From Parabacteroides gordonii MS-1 = DSM 23371 (GTDB lineage Bacteria > Bacteroidota > Bacteroidia > Bacteroidales > Tannerellaceae): a stretch of 64,000 bases of DNA. The position numbers and the translations under genes were made by a program. The notes below the pieces were generated by a model, which searched no databases, was not told the origin of the DNA, and worked only from the letters and a program-made list of their open reading frames with translations. This document shows positions 19,331 to 28,463 of this stretch, in pieces. The stretch is taken from positions 2,159,088 through 2,223,087 of the forward strand of contig NZ_KQ033919.1 of NCBI RefSeq assembly GCF_000969825.1, read 5' to 3'. Each line of letters begins with the position of its first letter. The stretch's first letter is position 1.

Positions 19331-20278
19331 ATGAAAAACTCAAGAAGAAACTTCTTCAAAAAAGGTTTGGCAGGAGCTGTTGCATTAGGCACTGCATCTA
19401 TTACCCAACCCGTAACGGCAATTACAGCAAAAGTAAACGCATCTGCAGCAAAACGCATCGTTTTAATATCACTCGATGGCATCTGCGTTGACGGATTTCT
19501 GAAAGCAAAAACCCCCAACCTGGACGCATTACTGGCTGAAGGTTCACTCTCGCTCGATACCCGTGTGGTTATGCCCTCGGTCACTTTGCCAAACTGGACA
19601 AGTCACCTGACCGGAAGCGGCCCCGAACAGCACGGTGTCGTGGATAATAGCTGGGAAATCTCCAAATTCATATTGCCTGCAATAGAAAGTGACAGCGAAG
19701 GTTACTACCCTTCGGTATTTAAAGTACTGAAAGAGGCACTTCCGCAGGTAAAAACAGCATTTTATTATAACTGGATCAATCTGTTCTATCCCTATAATAA
19801 ACAGTATCTGGACGAAGTAAGCTACCTGGAAGAAGATGCTTATGTGCCTAATTATGAAAAGGCTCTTTCCTTTCTGAAGGAGAACCGGAAACATCCGACA
19901 TTGGTCTTTCTTTATTCCGTCCATACCGACCATGCCGGGCACAAATATAAATGGATGTCCCCAGAATATATAAAATCCATCGAGGAAGCGGATGTTGAGA
20001 TCGGGCGATTCATTGACAAAATGAAGCAGGAAGGATTATATAATGACACCCATTTCATGTTCCTTACCGATCATGGCGGTATCAATTACGGACATGGCGG
20101 AGTGAGCACGGATGAAATGATCGTACCCTGGGGTATCACCGGGCCGCGAATAAAAAAAGGATTCAAAATAACAGAAGCCAACAATACCGTAAACACAGCT
20201 GCTACTATCCTGCATCTGTTCAAGGTGAAACAACCCTTATCCTGGACAGGAGAGGTAATAGAGTCTATATTCAAATAA
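19331..20278 (+). CDS. Tat-exported alkaline phosphatase-superfamily phosphodiesterase/nucleotide pyrophosphatase
   Basis: A 315-residue enzyme starting with a twin-arginine signal (NSRRNFFKK, then a hydrophobic stretch to about residue 30), so it is exported folded. The rest matches the type I phosphodiesterase/NPP family: metal site SLDG, nucleophile segment PSVTLPNWTSHLTG with the threonine before LPN, and histidine/aspartate ligands in VHTDHAGH and LTDHGG. These enzymes cut phosphodiester or pyrophosphate bonds on two metal ions. The gene sits 17 bases before the GH2 gene and is likely co-transcribed, so a phosphorylated glycan or released nucleotide sugar may be the substrate. That role is inference. 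Confidence 0.85.
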   Translation: MKNSRRNFFKKGLAGAVALGTASITQPVTAITAKVNASAAKRIVLISLDGICVDGFLKAKTPNLDALLAEGSLSLDTRVVMPSVTLPNWTSHLTGSGPEQHGVVDNSWEISKFILPAIESDSEGYYPSVFKVLKEALPQVKTAFYYNWINLFYPYNKQYLDEVSYLEEDAYVPNYEKALSFLKENRKHPTLVFLYSVHTDHAGHKYKWMSPEYIKSIEEADVEIGRFIDKMKQEGLYNDTHFMFLTDHGGINYGHGGVSTDEMIVPWGITGPRIKKGFKITEANNTVNTAATILHLFKVKQPLSWTGEVIESIFK

Positions 20279-20295
20279 ATCTATAACAAAAAACT

Positions 20296-23139
20296 ATGAC
20301 AACACTCAAAAGTTTTCTACTTCTTTTGTGCATCAGCTTCTCTTTGCAGGCTTATGCACAGGAAAAAGTAACCACCCGCGAAGTCCTGTCTTTGGATAAA
20401 GGCTGGAGCTTCCATTTGGGAGATATTCCCTACCCTGTTATCAAAGGGCATAACGCTACTTACCGGAACGCCAAGGCCGGATATGTGAGCGGAGCCGCTT
20501 CCCCGAACTACGACGATTCTTCCTGGCGCATCGTAGACCTTCCTCACGACTGGGCGATTGAAGGAAAGGTGGATCCGGAAGCCAACCTCTCGCAAGGATA
20601 CTACAATCGTGGTTTCGGTTGGTACCGTCGTAAATTCAAATTGTCTCCCGAAGATAAAGGAAAACATCTGGAAATACAGTTTGACGGTATCGCTACCCAT
20701 GCAACAATCTGGGTAAACGGAACCGTACTGCATCGTAACTGGTGCGGCTATACTTCCATGTATATTGATATTACTCCCTATGCTACTTATGGCGATGATG
20801 TAAATACCATTGCCGTACGTGTGGATGCGGATGCCCAGGAAGGCTGGTGGTACGAAGGAGCCGGTATCTACCGGCATACCTGGTTGGTAAAACGTTCGCC
20901 GCTGCATATCATTACTGATGGCGTATTTGCCAACCCTATAAAGAAAACAGAAAGCCAGTGGGAGATACCTGTAGAAGTTTCCTTATATAATTCAGGTAAA
21001 CTTCCGGCAAATAGTGAAGTTGAAGTGTCTCTGTTTGCTCCTGATGGCCAATCGATCACCACACAAACCCAAAAACTCTCCGTCGGAGCATTGGGAGAAG
21101 AGATTGCCAAATTGTCGATGACAGTTGAAAACCCTCAACTTTGGTCACCGGACAGCCCTGCACTTTACAAGGTGAAAACCGTTGTCAAACAGAATGGTAC
21201 TACAATGGATAAAGCAGAAACCAACTGCGGTTTCCGAACCATCCGCTTCGACAACAAGACTGGCTTCTGGCTGAATGGGGAGAATATTAAGATAAAAGGC
21301 GTATGTAATCATCAAGACCATGCCGGAGTAGGCGTAGCTGTTCCGGATGCCTTATGGGAATTCCGTCTCCGCAAATTAAAGGAAATGGGGGTTAATGCTT
21401 ATCGCGTTGCCCATAACCCGGTAGCCAAAGAATTTATGGCGGCCTGCGACAGCATGGGGATCATGCTACTGGATGAAAACAGATTATTCAATACATCCCC
21501 CGAATATGTTCGGCAGTTGGAATGGCAGATTCGACGCGATCGTAACTGCCCGAGTGTAATCCTTTGGTCGGTATTCAACGAAGAGCCGATGCAAGGTACC
21601 GAAAACGGAGTTGAAATGGTACGCCGCATGTACGACGTCGTGAAGAAGATGGACCCGACACGCCCCATCACTGCTGCCATGAATGGTGGATTCTTCTCCG
21701 AATATAATGTATCGCAAGCCGTAGATGTCGGTGGATTCAACTATCAGATCGAAAGTTATGATCGTTTCCATGAAGAAAATCCGGACCTGCCTCTAACCAG
21801 TACTGAAGACGGTTCCGCTTTCATGATCCGGGGCGAATATGTCACAGACCGGTCGAAAAACCTGATGGACTCATACGATACACAATGTGCCGACTGGGGA
21901 GCTACCCACCGCAGGGCCTGGAAAGCCGTGGCGGAACGTCCCTGGATGGCCGGTTGCTTCTACTGGACCGGATTCGATTATCATGGCGAACCCACTCCGC
22001 ATCGCTGGCCTACAGTCAGTTCTTTCTTCGGCATTATGGACTTGTGCGGATTCCCCAAAATGGCTTATCACCTGCATCAGGCACAATGGGTAAAAGACAA
22101 ACCTGTCCTGGAACTGGTGCCTCATTGGAACTGGCCGGCCGATTCCATCGGAAAGCCGATCAAGGTAATGGCATTAAGCAATGCCGACAAAGTAAAACTA
22201 TTACTGAACGGTAAAGAGATCTCCGAGCAAACGGTAGACCCGTACGAAATGAATACCTGGTCTGTCCCCTATAAACCAGGCAAGCTGGAAGCTATCGGCT
22301 ACAAGAATGGAAAGATCGTTTCACGTACCAAGGTAGAAACGACCAAAGAGCCTGTACAGGTTCGCCTGACACCCTACCGTAACAGCCTGGCAGGTGATGG
22401 CCGGGACGCTATGCCGGTGACCGTTGAGGTTGTCGACTCCAAAGGCCGTCATGTCCCGACAGCCGATAACATGATCGAATTCACCGTTACAGGCCCTGCC
22501 GAAATCATCGGTCTGGGAAATGGTAATCCGAACTGCCATGAACCGGAAAAAGGGAATAAACGCAGCTTGTTCTATGGTCTTGCCCAGGTTATCATCCAGA
22601 GCAAGGAAGGTTCGGGGCCAATCACCCTGACAGCCTCAACACCGGGATTAAAACCGGCTACCATCACAATCAACGCCGACCAGGTAGCCCCTGTCCCGTC
22701 CATTCCGGCTGAAAACCCGCCGATGTTGCTGAATAAATGGGTAGCTTCTCCCCTTTCCACCGAAAAGCCCGATGCCACCCGTCAGATAGCAGATAACGAC
22801 ATGAACAGTTGGCAGCCTATCTCCGGCGGCGACCTGATCAAATTGGAGAATGCCAACTTCGTTATTTTACGTGCTACATTCAATCCTTACCAGGCTCACC
22901 GGCAAGAAGGCGGAAGCATCCTCTTCAAACAACTGACAGGGAAAGCCGAAATCTGGCTGAACGGCCAACTGATCGGCTCTAAAACGACAGACAAAGAAGA
23001 AGACTTCACCGTTGAATTCCCGGCGATCAAGGATAGATGCGACCTGCGCGTCCTGCTGAATGGTACGGCTAATGAGTCCGTAGGCTTAAAAGGCAATGTA
23101 ACAGTTCGTACGAAACGTTCGGCATCAGTTTCCGATTAG
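20296..23139 (+). CDS. GH2 beta-galactosidase-like glycoside hydrolase
   Basis: A 947-residue retaining enzyme with a signal peptide cut near AYAQ (residue about 22). It has the GH2 order: sugar-binding domain (LPHDWAIEG, then GWYRRKF), immunoglobulin-like domain, TIM barrel with acid/base E429 in SVFNEEP, and nucleophile E504 in TSTEDGSA. A DUF4982-type domain and further beta domains follow. Members with this layout in mucin-degrading Bacteroidales are mostly beta-galactosidases, though GH2 also includes glucuronidases and mannosidases. It is downstream of the phosphodiesterase gene with a 17-base gap. Confidence 0.88.
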   Translation: MTTLKSFLLLLCISFSLQAYAQEKVTTREVLSLDKGWSFHLGDIPYPVIKGHNATYRNAKAGYVSGAASPNYDDSSWRIVDLPHDWAIEGKVDPEANLSQGYYNRGFGWYRRKFKLSPEDKGKHLEIQFDGIATHATIWVNGTVLHRNWCGYTSMYIDITPYATYGDDVNTIAVRVDADAQEGWWYEGAGIYRHTWLVKRSPLHIITDGVFANPIKKTESQWEIPVEVSLYNSGKLPANSEVEVSLFAPDGQSITTQTQKLSVGALGEEIAKLSMTVENPQLWSPDSPALYKVKTVVKQNGTTMDKAETNCGFRTIRFDNKTGFWLNGENIKIKGVCNHQDHAGVGVAVPDALWEFRLRKLKEMGVNAYRVAHNPVAKEFMAACDSMGIMLLDENRLFNTSPEYVRQLEWQIRRDRNCPSVILWSVFNEEPMQGTENGVEMVRRMYDVVKKMDPTRPITAAMNGGFFSEYNVSQAVDVGGFNYQIESYDRFHEENPDLPLTSTEDGSAFMIRGEYVTDRSKNLMDSYDTQCADWGATHRRAWKAVAERPWMAGCFYWTGFDYHGEPTPHRWPTVSSFFGIMDLCGFPKMAYHLHQAQWVKDKPVLELVPHWNWPADSIGKPIKVMALSNADKVKLLLNGKEISEQTVDPYEMNTWSVPYKPGKLEAIGYKNGKIVSRTKVETTKEPVQVRLTPYRNSLAGDGRDAMPVTVEVVDSKGRHVPTADNMIEFTVTGPAEIIGLGNGNPNCHEPEKGNKRSLFYGLAQVIIQSKEGSGPITLTASTPGLKPATITINADQVAPVPSIPAENPPMLLNKWVASPLSTEKPDATRQIADNDMNSWQPISGGDLIKLENANFVILRATFNPYQAHRQEGGSILFKQLTGKAEIWLNGQLIGSKTTDKEEDFTVEFPAIKDRCDLRVLLNGTANESVGLKGNVTVRTKRSASVSD

Positions 23140-23144
23140 AACAT

Positions 23145-23196
23145 GTTCGTTTGGAACAGTAGTACCAACTTGCCGGCATTACTGTTCCAAACGAAC
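23145..23196 (+). repeat. Long perfect hairpin after the GH2 gene
   Basis: Arms gttcgtttggaacagt (23145-23160) and actgttccaaacgaac (23181-23196) are exact reverse complements over 16 bp, and a further A-T pair plus a G-T and a T-A pair extend the stem. It begins 5 bases after the GH2 stop. There is no T run behind it, so it is not a standard intrinsic terminator; an mRNA 3' end stabiliser or protein-binding dyad is possible. Confidence 0.65.
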
Positions 23197-23225
23197 AACA
23201 CAGTAGTGCTGGCACTTACTCAATC

Positions 23226-23258
23226 GGCTAAAACAGTCTCCTACAGAGTGTTTTAGCC
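23226..23258 (+). terminator. Intrinsic terminator after the GH2 unit
   Basis: Perfect 10-bp arms ggctaaaaca (23226-23235) and tgttttagcc (23249-23258), 13-base loop, followed by TTTACATTT. This is the better candidate for transcription termination of the GH95/phosphodiesterase/GH2 region. Confidence 0.65.
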
Positions 23259-23707
23259 TTTACATTTCATCTGTCATCGCTTTCAGTCGATTGATAGATA
23301 GCAGATTATGATGACAGGATATTGCTTTAATCTTTTTAAAAAAAGTCAAACATACTACATAAGATACTATCTATAAAGAAACGGATAGGTATCGAACGGT
23401 AAAGGAATAGGCACCGGATGACAAACGGAAAGGCACCCGTTTTTAAAGGTCAGGTGTTTTGAAATGTTAAGACCTTAGTTCTGATTTCAAAAGAAGGGAC
23501 TTTTGATTTTAAAAGACCGGTCTTTTTTTCGGCTTACTATATAGCATCGGTGAAAGCAATAGGTGTCATCTGTATGTATTATTTATCAATGTTTATAATG
23601 TATTTGAAAGATGAATGCAAAAGATTGAAGATATCAAGAGGAAGGTTTGGGCTAGGTTGAATGTTTCACTTACTGACAGATTTGAATCATAAAAACGCCT
23701 TCAGACA
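23259..23707. other. Non-coding stretch with small inverted repeats
   Basis: About 450 bases with no supportable gene on either strand. It contains an exact palindrome AAAAGACCGGTCTTTT (23511-23526) followed by further T, and a small inverted repeat tcaaaag/cttttga (23487-23493 and 23500-23506). A 6-bp pair AAGGTC/GACCTT lies at 23446-23451 and 23471-23476. These could be remnants of a terminator array or of a mobile element; nothing decides between them. Confidence 0.4.
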
Positions 23708-23737
23708 TTGAAATGTATAAAATATTACCTACATTTG
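23708..23737 (+). promoter_or_regulatory. Promoter of the Rpn-family gene
   Basis: TTG (23708-23710) and TACATTTG (23730-23737) match the Bacteroidales -33 and -7 elements with 19 bases between them. Transcription would begin near 23744, about 40 bases before the ATG at 23784. Confidence 0.6.
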
Positions 23738-23783
23738 TTCCGTTGCCTGTTATTAGGTAATAAACCAATAAAACCATTGACAT

Positions 23784-24647
23784 ATGGAAAAGTACGTAAA
23801 CATTATGTTAGATCGGGCTTTTAAAACCGTATTCGGTAAAAAGCAAGTAGCCATCGACTTTATCAATGCCGCACTCGAAGGCGAGCGCCAGGTGAAAGAC
23901 CTGACCTATCTTGATAAAGAAATCCAACCGGAAGTAATAGAACAGCGCACAGTGATCTTCGATCTTCTTTGTGAAGATGTGGACGGAACTAAATTTGTGC
24001 TTGAAATGCAGAATTGCCCCCAACGTTACTTCTTTAATCGTGGGTTTTATTATATTTGTCGGATGGTCTCCCGTCAGGGAGAGATAGGTTCTGACTGGAA
24101 GTTTAGCTTGCTTCCTGTATATGGCATCTATCTGCTGAACTTTAGTCTACCTGAATTTCAGAGCTGGCGTACGGACGTGGTGCTGGCTAATGAAGCAACA
24201 GGTAAAGCTTTCGGTGAGGTCAAACTGAAACAGATTTATCTTTCGTTTGACCTGTTCAATTTAAGCAAAGAGGAATGTCAAACGCCTCTTGAAAATATAG
24301 TTTATATATTGAAGAATATGAATTTATTTGATATGTCTCCGTTTAAGGAGAAAAATGATGCCTTCAAACGCCTGCTCGATGTGGCCAATCTGGACGCAAT
24401 GACTTCTCACGAACGGGCTGTCTACGATGAGAACCTGAAAATTTATCGCGACTGGCGCAATACGCTGGAATACGCAGTGGAGGAGGCTGAAGGGAAAGGT
24501 TTGAAAAAAGGGGAAGCAGAAGGAAAACTTGAAGGTAAGGTTGAAGAACAACGTCTTATTGCTGCTAAATTAAAAAAGCAGGGAGTCAATATTGAAACAA
24601 TCGCTCAATGTACCGGTCTTTCTATAAAAGAAATATACGAATTGTAG
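23784..24647 (+). CDS. Rpn family recombination-promoting nuclease / PD-(D/E)XK transposase-like protein
   Basis: A 287-residue protein of the PDDEXK_2 group often annotated as a putative transposase. The N-terminal start DRAFKTVFGK, the acidic segment FDLLCEDVDGTKFVLEMQ (the D...ExQ catalytic core of this nuclease fold) and the YYICRMVSRQ helix are typical. The C-terminus has a charged, repetitive stretch rich in E-G-K (around residues 230-265), a length-variable tail seen in Rpn proteins, then a helix-turn-helix-like end (ETIAQCTGLSIKEIYEL). No terminal inverted repeats or target duplications flank it, so it is not a simple insertion sequence. Related proteins raise recombination in E. coli; its role here is unknown. 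Confidence 0.85.
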   Translation: MEKYVNIMLDRAFKTVFGKKQVAIDFINAALEGERQVKDLTYLDKEIQPEVIEQRTVIFDLLCEDVDGTKFVLEMQNCPQRYFFNRGFYYICRMVSRQGEIGSDWKFSLLPVYGIYLLNFSLPEFQSWRTDVVLANEATGKAFGEVKLKQIYLSFDLFNLSKEECQTPLENIVYILKNMNLFDMSPFKEKNDAFKRLLDVANLDAMTSHERAVYDENLKIYRDWRNTLEYAVEEAEGKGLKKGEAEGKLEGKVEEQRLIAAKLKKQGVNIETIAQCTGLSIKEIYEL

Positions 24648-24700
24648 GCAGTCATTGCAGGAAAGCCGTACGCACGGATTTCACGGACAGTTAAAAAGTT

Positions 24701-24733
24701 AAAGGCCTGACGGAACAAATCCGCCAGGCCTTT
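24701..24733. terminator. Bidirectional terminator between Rpn and S46 peptidase genes
   Basis: Arms aaaggcctgacgg (24701-24713) and ccgccaggccttt (24721-24733) pair over 13 positions with one mismatch and a 7-base loop. A-rich sequence lies on one side and TTTC on the other, so it can serve both convergent genes. Confidence 0.7.
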
Positions 24734-24754
24734 CTTGTGTATCTTATTGAAAGA

Positions 24755-26896
24755 TTATCTAACCAGTTTCAGTTCTTCGATCAGACGCGGGCATTTACCC
24801 CATTTGTCGATCATATACAGCACATAACGGATATCGACAGCAATACAACGTTGCAGATCCGGTTCGAAAGCGATGTCACCGCTCATGGCTTCCCAGTTTC
24901 CATCGAAAGCAAGGCCGATCAAACGGGCGTTTTTGTCGAAAACAGGGCTACCGGAGTTACCGCCTGTGATGTCGTTGTTCGACAGGAAGCAAAGCTGCAA
25001 TTCACCCTTTTCGTTGGCATACTGGCCAAAGTCTTTGCTACGGATCAGATCGAGGATTTCTGGTTGTACCCAGAATTCGTCATCTTCCGGATTTTCCTTT
25101 TCAAGAATACCTTTCTCTGTTGAATAATAGTCATACCAAGCAGCATCGTACGGACGGTAACCACCGATGGAACCGTAACTCAGACGCATGGTAAAGTTTG
25201 CATCGGAAGAAAGCGCCTTGTCAGGATACATTTCCTTCAAGCCTGCGAAATACAAACGTTCGCCTTTTTCAATATCGTAATGGGCATCTCCCATCAATTG
25301 CTGCAATTCAAACAGAGAGATCAATGTAGACAGACTCAGTTCCGCTGCCGGATCTTTCTTCAGCTTGGCATATAGTTTCGGATTCTTCAGCATCTTCTCT
25401 ATATTGTCATACGACAAAAGGGAAGTCTTTTTAAAGACATCGGCCGCATACTTGGCGTAGTTGCCTTTGTATTTCTTATCCACTTTCTTATAGATGTCCG
25501 GAAGATACTGAGCCGGGACACGTTCTTTCGCTACCTTCATCATGGCAGCCAGCACCTTCTGATCGAGCGCCGCATCATAATCTTTAAAGAACGGTTTGAT
25601 CTTATCTTCCAGAATCAAGTCTATTTCTTCCGGAGTAGAACCGCTAATGTCCACACTCTGCACCATACGTGCCAGACGTACGATTTCAGTACCGCTGACA
25701 AACGCTTCCATCAAATAGGTCGAAACATTCTTATATTCGTCAGTCGAAGTATAGCCTTTTTCCAGCAGGCTCAACACTTCGCCGTATTTCGCTTTACGTT
25801 CCGGAGTCTGGTCTACCCACTTAGCAAAAGCGGCTTCTTCCTCCTTCTTACGATCCAGTACATTCAGATTAGCCAAACCACGGTTCATACCGATAGAGTT
25901 TTTCCAGTAGTTGGAGCTACCGGCATATTTAGAGGCATATTTGATACGCACTTCATCGCTGGCCTGCATCGCTTCTTTCCAGATAGCCTGTTTAGCACCA
26001 CGAACATCGATACGGGGTTTGTTACTGTCCTCGATACGTTGTTTCACACCCCATGAAGACAGATAACGGTCGGTACTTCCCGGAAAACCGATCGTCATAG
26101 CATAATCCTTATCCTGATATCCCTGAAGAGACACTTCGGCAACATACTTCGGACTATAAGGTTTGTTATCCTTGTTATATTCAGCTGGCTTGTTATTTGC
26201 ATCGGCATATACACGGAAAACAGAGAAATCGCCTGTGTGACGCGGCCACATCCAGTTGTCGGTATCACCACCGAACTTACCTACGGAGCTGGGCGGAGCA
26301 AATACCATACGGACGTCGTTGAATACGTCGTAAACAACCAGGAAATACTTGTTATTATTATAGAAAGGCACTACATCGGCTGCCTGGAATTCCGTATTAC
26401 CAATAGAATCACAAATAACCTGTCCGATCGAATCGGCAGCGGCCAGACGAAGATACTCTTCCTCAATATTAGCGATTTCACCGTTAATACGATCACTTAC
26501 ATCGACTGTTTCGCGCAGGTAACGTACGCTTAATCCCGGAACAGGCAGTTCATCGCCTTTACTCTGAGAGACAAAACCATCTTTCAGATAATCATGCTCA
26601 ACACTACTCAACTGCTGGATCGAACCGAAACCACAATGGTGATTGGTAAAGACCAATCCTTCTTCCGATACGGTAATACCGGTACATCCGCCACCAAAAA
26701 TAACAACAGCGTTGGCCACACACGGGTCAGTTTCACTGTAAAGCTGCTTGTAGGACGGGACAAATCCCAGTTCCTGCATTCTCGCCAGATTCTGTTTGTT
26801 TAATTCCTTCAGAACCCACATACCCTCGTCGGCATACATCTGGCCTGCAGCAATAAGAAGCAGTAAAACTGCCCACACCTTCTTCATAAAATTCAT
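24755..26896 (-). CDS. dpp7: S46-family dipeptidyl-peptidase, DPP7-like
   Basis: A 713-residue periplasmic exopeptidase removing dipeptides from peptide N-termini, with a signal peptide cut near MYADEG (about residue 22). A second ATG three codons in is possible. The chymotrypsin-like triad is visible: His87 in TNHHCGF, an Asp in the FGGDTDNW segment, and Ser648 in GGNSGSP. In Porphyromonas DPP7 and DPP11, the residue 18 after the serine decides specificity: glycine in DPP7 (hydrophobic P1), arginine in DPP11 (Asp/Glu P1). Here it is Gly666 in FDGNWE, so a DPP7-type preference is inferred. The gene lies 9 bases after a DUF389 gene on the same strand. Confidence 0.9.
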   Translation of the reverse strand: MNFMKKVWAVLLLLIAAGQMYADEGMWVLKELNKQNLARMQELGFVPSYKQLYSETDPCVANAVVIFGGGCTGITVSEEGLVFTNHHCGFGSIQQLSSVEHDYLKDGFVSQSKGDELPVPGLSVRYLRETVDVSDRINGEIANIEEEYLRLAAADSIGQVICDSIGNTEFQAADVVPFYNNNKYFLVVYDVFNDVRMVFAPPSSVGKFGGDTDNWMWPRHTGDFSVFRVYADANNKPAEYNKDNKPYSPKYVAEVSLQGYQDKDYAMTIGFPGSTDRYLSSWGVKQRIEDSNKPRIDVRGAKQAIWKEAMQASDEVRIKYASKYAGSSNYWKNSIGMNRGLANLNVLDRKKEEEAAFAKWVDQTPERKAKYGEVLSLLEKGYTSTDEYKNVSTYLMEAFVSGTEIVRLARMVQSVDISGSTPEEIDLILEDKIKPFFKDYDAALDQKVLAAMMKVAKERVPAQYLPDIYKKVDKKYKGNYAKYAADVFKKTSLLSYDNIEKMLKNPKLYAKLKKDPAAELSLSTLISLFELQQLMGDAHYDIEKGERLYFAGLKEMYPDKALSSDANFTMRLSYGSIGGYRPYDAAWYDYYSTEKGILEKENPEDDEFWVQPEILDLIRSKDFGQYANEKGELQLCFLSNNDITGGNSGSPVFDKNARLIGLAFDGNWEAMSGDIAFEPDLQRCIAVDIRYVLYMIDKWGKCPRLIEELKLVR

Positions 26897-26905
26897 TCTT
26901 TTCTT

Positions 26906-28267
26906 TTATTCTATTAGTAATTTAATATTCTTCGCGTTCACACGTGCTCCGAGCCACTCCCGGATCTTTTGTTGTTCTTTTTCATTGATACGTTCTTTGC
27001 TTTTCAGGTAAACCAACATGACTGTGTCTTGCTTCATGCTATCGGTACTCACAATATAGGTATTTGAACAGGATGCCTCGAGGACAGCCGGGAACAGGAC
27101 TTTCATTTCAGGGATCAGCTCCGAAGTAATACGTGAAGCGGTTTTATACCGGTCTACCGTCCGCTTCAACGAATCGATCTGTATGGATTGTACGCGGAGC
27201 ACTTCTTCGCTATTCTTATAAAGATCCTGCATCAACATACTTTTCAACTCATTAATATCTGTCGCTTCCTGGCCGAAACCTTGCTGTACGACTAATGAAA
27301 CGTCTTTCAAACCATATTTACGCAGTCTGCTCCGGGCAATTTCAATCATCGGGTCAGGTACACTTTCGCCGATCAATACGACCTTTATCTCCTTCTTTTC
27401 ACTTGTATCCGTTACTGTTTTATTGAGTATCTGTGTATTCGGAAAAGCCAGTTCCTCTGATACAAAATTGGCAACCCGGTCATTGAAATAACTGGCGCGG
27501 ATCAGGTTATAACTCAGAAAAAGGCTGGGTACGATCGTAAAAAAGACGATGACACCGACATAACGTGTCACAACCTTCTCCCGCTGCTTGTCGAGGAATA
27601 CCTTTTTAGGATACTTCAGCAGGCGAACAACCAGGAAGGTTGCCAGACTGATAAACACGGTATTGATAAAGTAAAGATAGAAAGCGCCGAAGAAATAATA
27701 AAGGTTCCCGCTTGCCAGCCCGAAACCGGCCGTACAAAGTGGCGGCATCAACGCCGTAGCGATAGCCACACCCGGAATCACATTCCCTTTACTTTTGGTG
27801 GAGCTGGCTACAATACCCGCCAATCCACCGAAGAAAGCGATCAGTACATCATACACGGTCGGTTGCGTACGCGCCAACAATTCACTCTGTGCTTCGCTGA
27901 TCGGAGAGATAAGAAAAAACAGGGTCGAAGTGATCACACTAAAGACCGTAGCTGTGGCAAAATTGCGGAAAGAGCGTTTGATCAGTTCAAAATCATAGAT
28001 CCCCAGCCCCAGACCAAACCCCATGATAGGCCCCATCAGCGGAGAGATCAACATCGCACCGATAATTACCGCTGTAGAATTTGTATTCAGACCCAAAGAA
28101 GCAACAAAGGTCGCAAAGATTAAAACCCAAAGATTAGTACCTTTAAACTCAATACCCTTTTTTATAGATTCAACGGTTTCAAGTTCATTTTCCTTCTCCT
28201 GACGGACATCAAAATTACGAACAAAGAAGTCTCTCATTTGCTTGTGTAACACCCCTTTTTCCATCAC
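26906..28267 (-). CDS. DUF389 (TIGR00341-type) membrane protein
   Basis: A 453-residue integral membrane protein. After a short charged N-terminus it carries the family core with about six helices (residues 45-260), including STAVIIGAMLISPLMGPI and GVAIATALMPPLC, the two most conserved stretches of DUF389. A soluble C-terminal part of about 190 residues follows, partly coiled coil, and would face the periplasm or cytoplasm. The biochemical role of the family is not established. It is upstream of the dipeptidyl-peptidase gene and probably co-transcribed (9-base gap); any link in function is unproven. Confidence 0.88.
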   Translation of the reverse strand: MMEKGVLHKQMRDFFVRNFDVRQEKENELETVESIKKGIEFKGTNLWVLIFATFVASLGLNTNSTAVIIGAMLISPLMGPIMGFGLGLGIYDFELIKRSFRNFATATVFSVITSTLFFLISPISEAQSELLARTQPTVYDVLIAFFGGLAGIVASSTKSKGNVIPGVAIATALMPPLCTAGFGLASGNLYYFFGAFYLYFINTVFISLATFLVVRLLKYPKKVFLDKQREKVVTRYVGVIVFFTIVPSLFLSYNLIRASYFNDRVANFVSEELAFPNTQILNKTVTDTSEKKEIKVVLIGESVPDPMIEIARSRLRKYGLKDVSLVVQQGFGQEATDINELKSMLMQDLYKNSEEVLRVQSIQIDSLKRTVDRYKTASRITSELIPEMKVLFPAVLEASCSNTYIVSTDSMKQDTVMLVYLKSKERINEKEQQKIREWLGARVNAKNIKLLIE

Positions 28268-28463
28268 AATAACTTGTATTGATAATTACTCCGACTAATA
28301 GCTACGCCTTAATCGTGCAAAGATAGAAATTGTATCCCGAAATAAAAAATAAGAAGAACAAACAAGAATAAGTTCCATAAGTTCAAAACAGTAGTTGATT
28401 TTCATTAACTTTGCAGACGATCGACAAATGGGTTCCCAAAAGGAGCTTACCTAAAATATTTAT
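28268..28463. promoter_or_regulatory. Divergent control region (DUF389 and histidine kinase)
   Basis: Holds TAACTTTG (28406-28413), a good match to the -7 consensus TAnnTTTG on the + strand, followed about 50 bases later by the 5' end of the group II intron. After splicing this would give the histidine kinase a leader of roughly 50 bases. I see no clear -33 TTTG at the usual distance. Confidence 0.5.

Noticed and set aside
23511-23526. Palindrome AAAAGACCGGTCTTTT as an operator
   Set aside because: Single copy, no adjacent regulator gene; could equally be a weak terminator, so it is listed only as part of the non-coding stretch.
23784-24647. Insertion sequence around the Rpn gene
   Set aside because: No terminal inverted repeats or target duplications found in the flanks.
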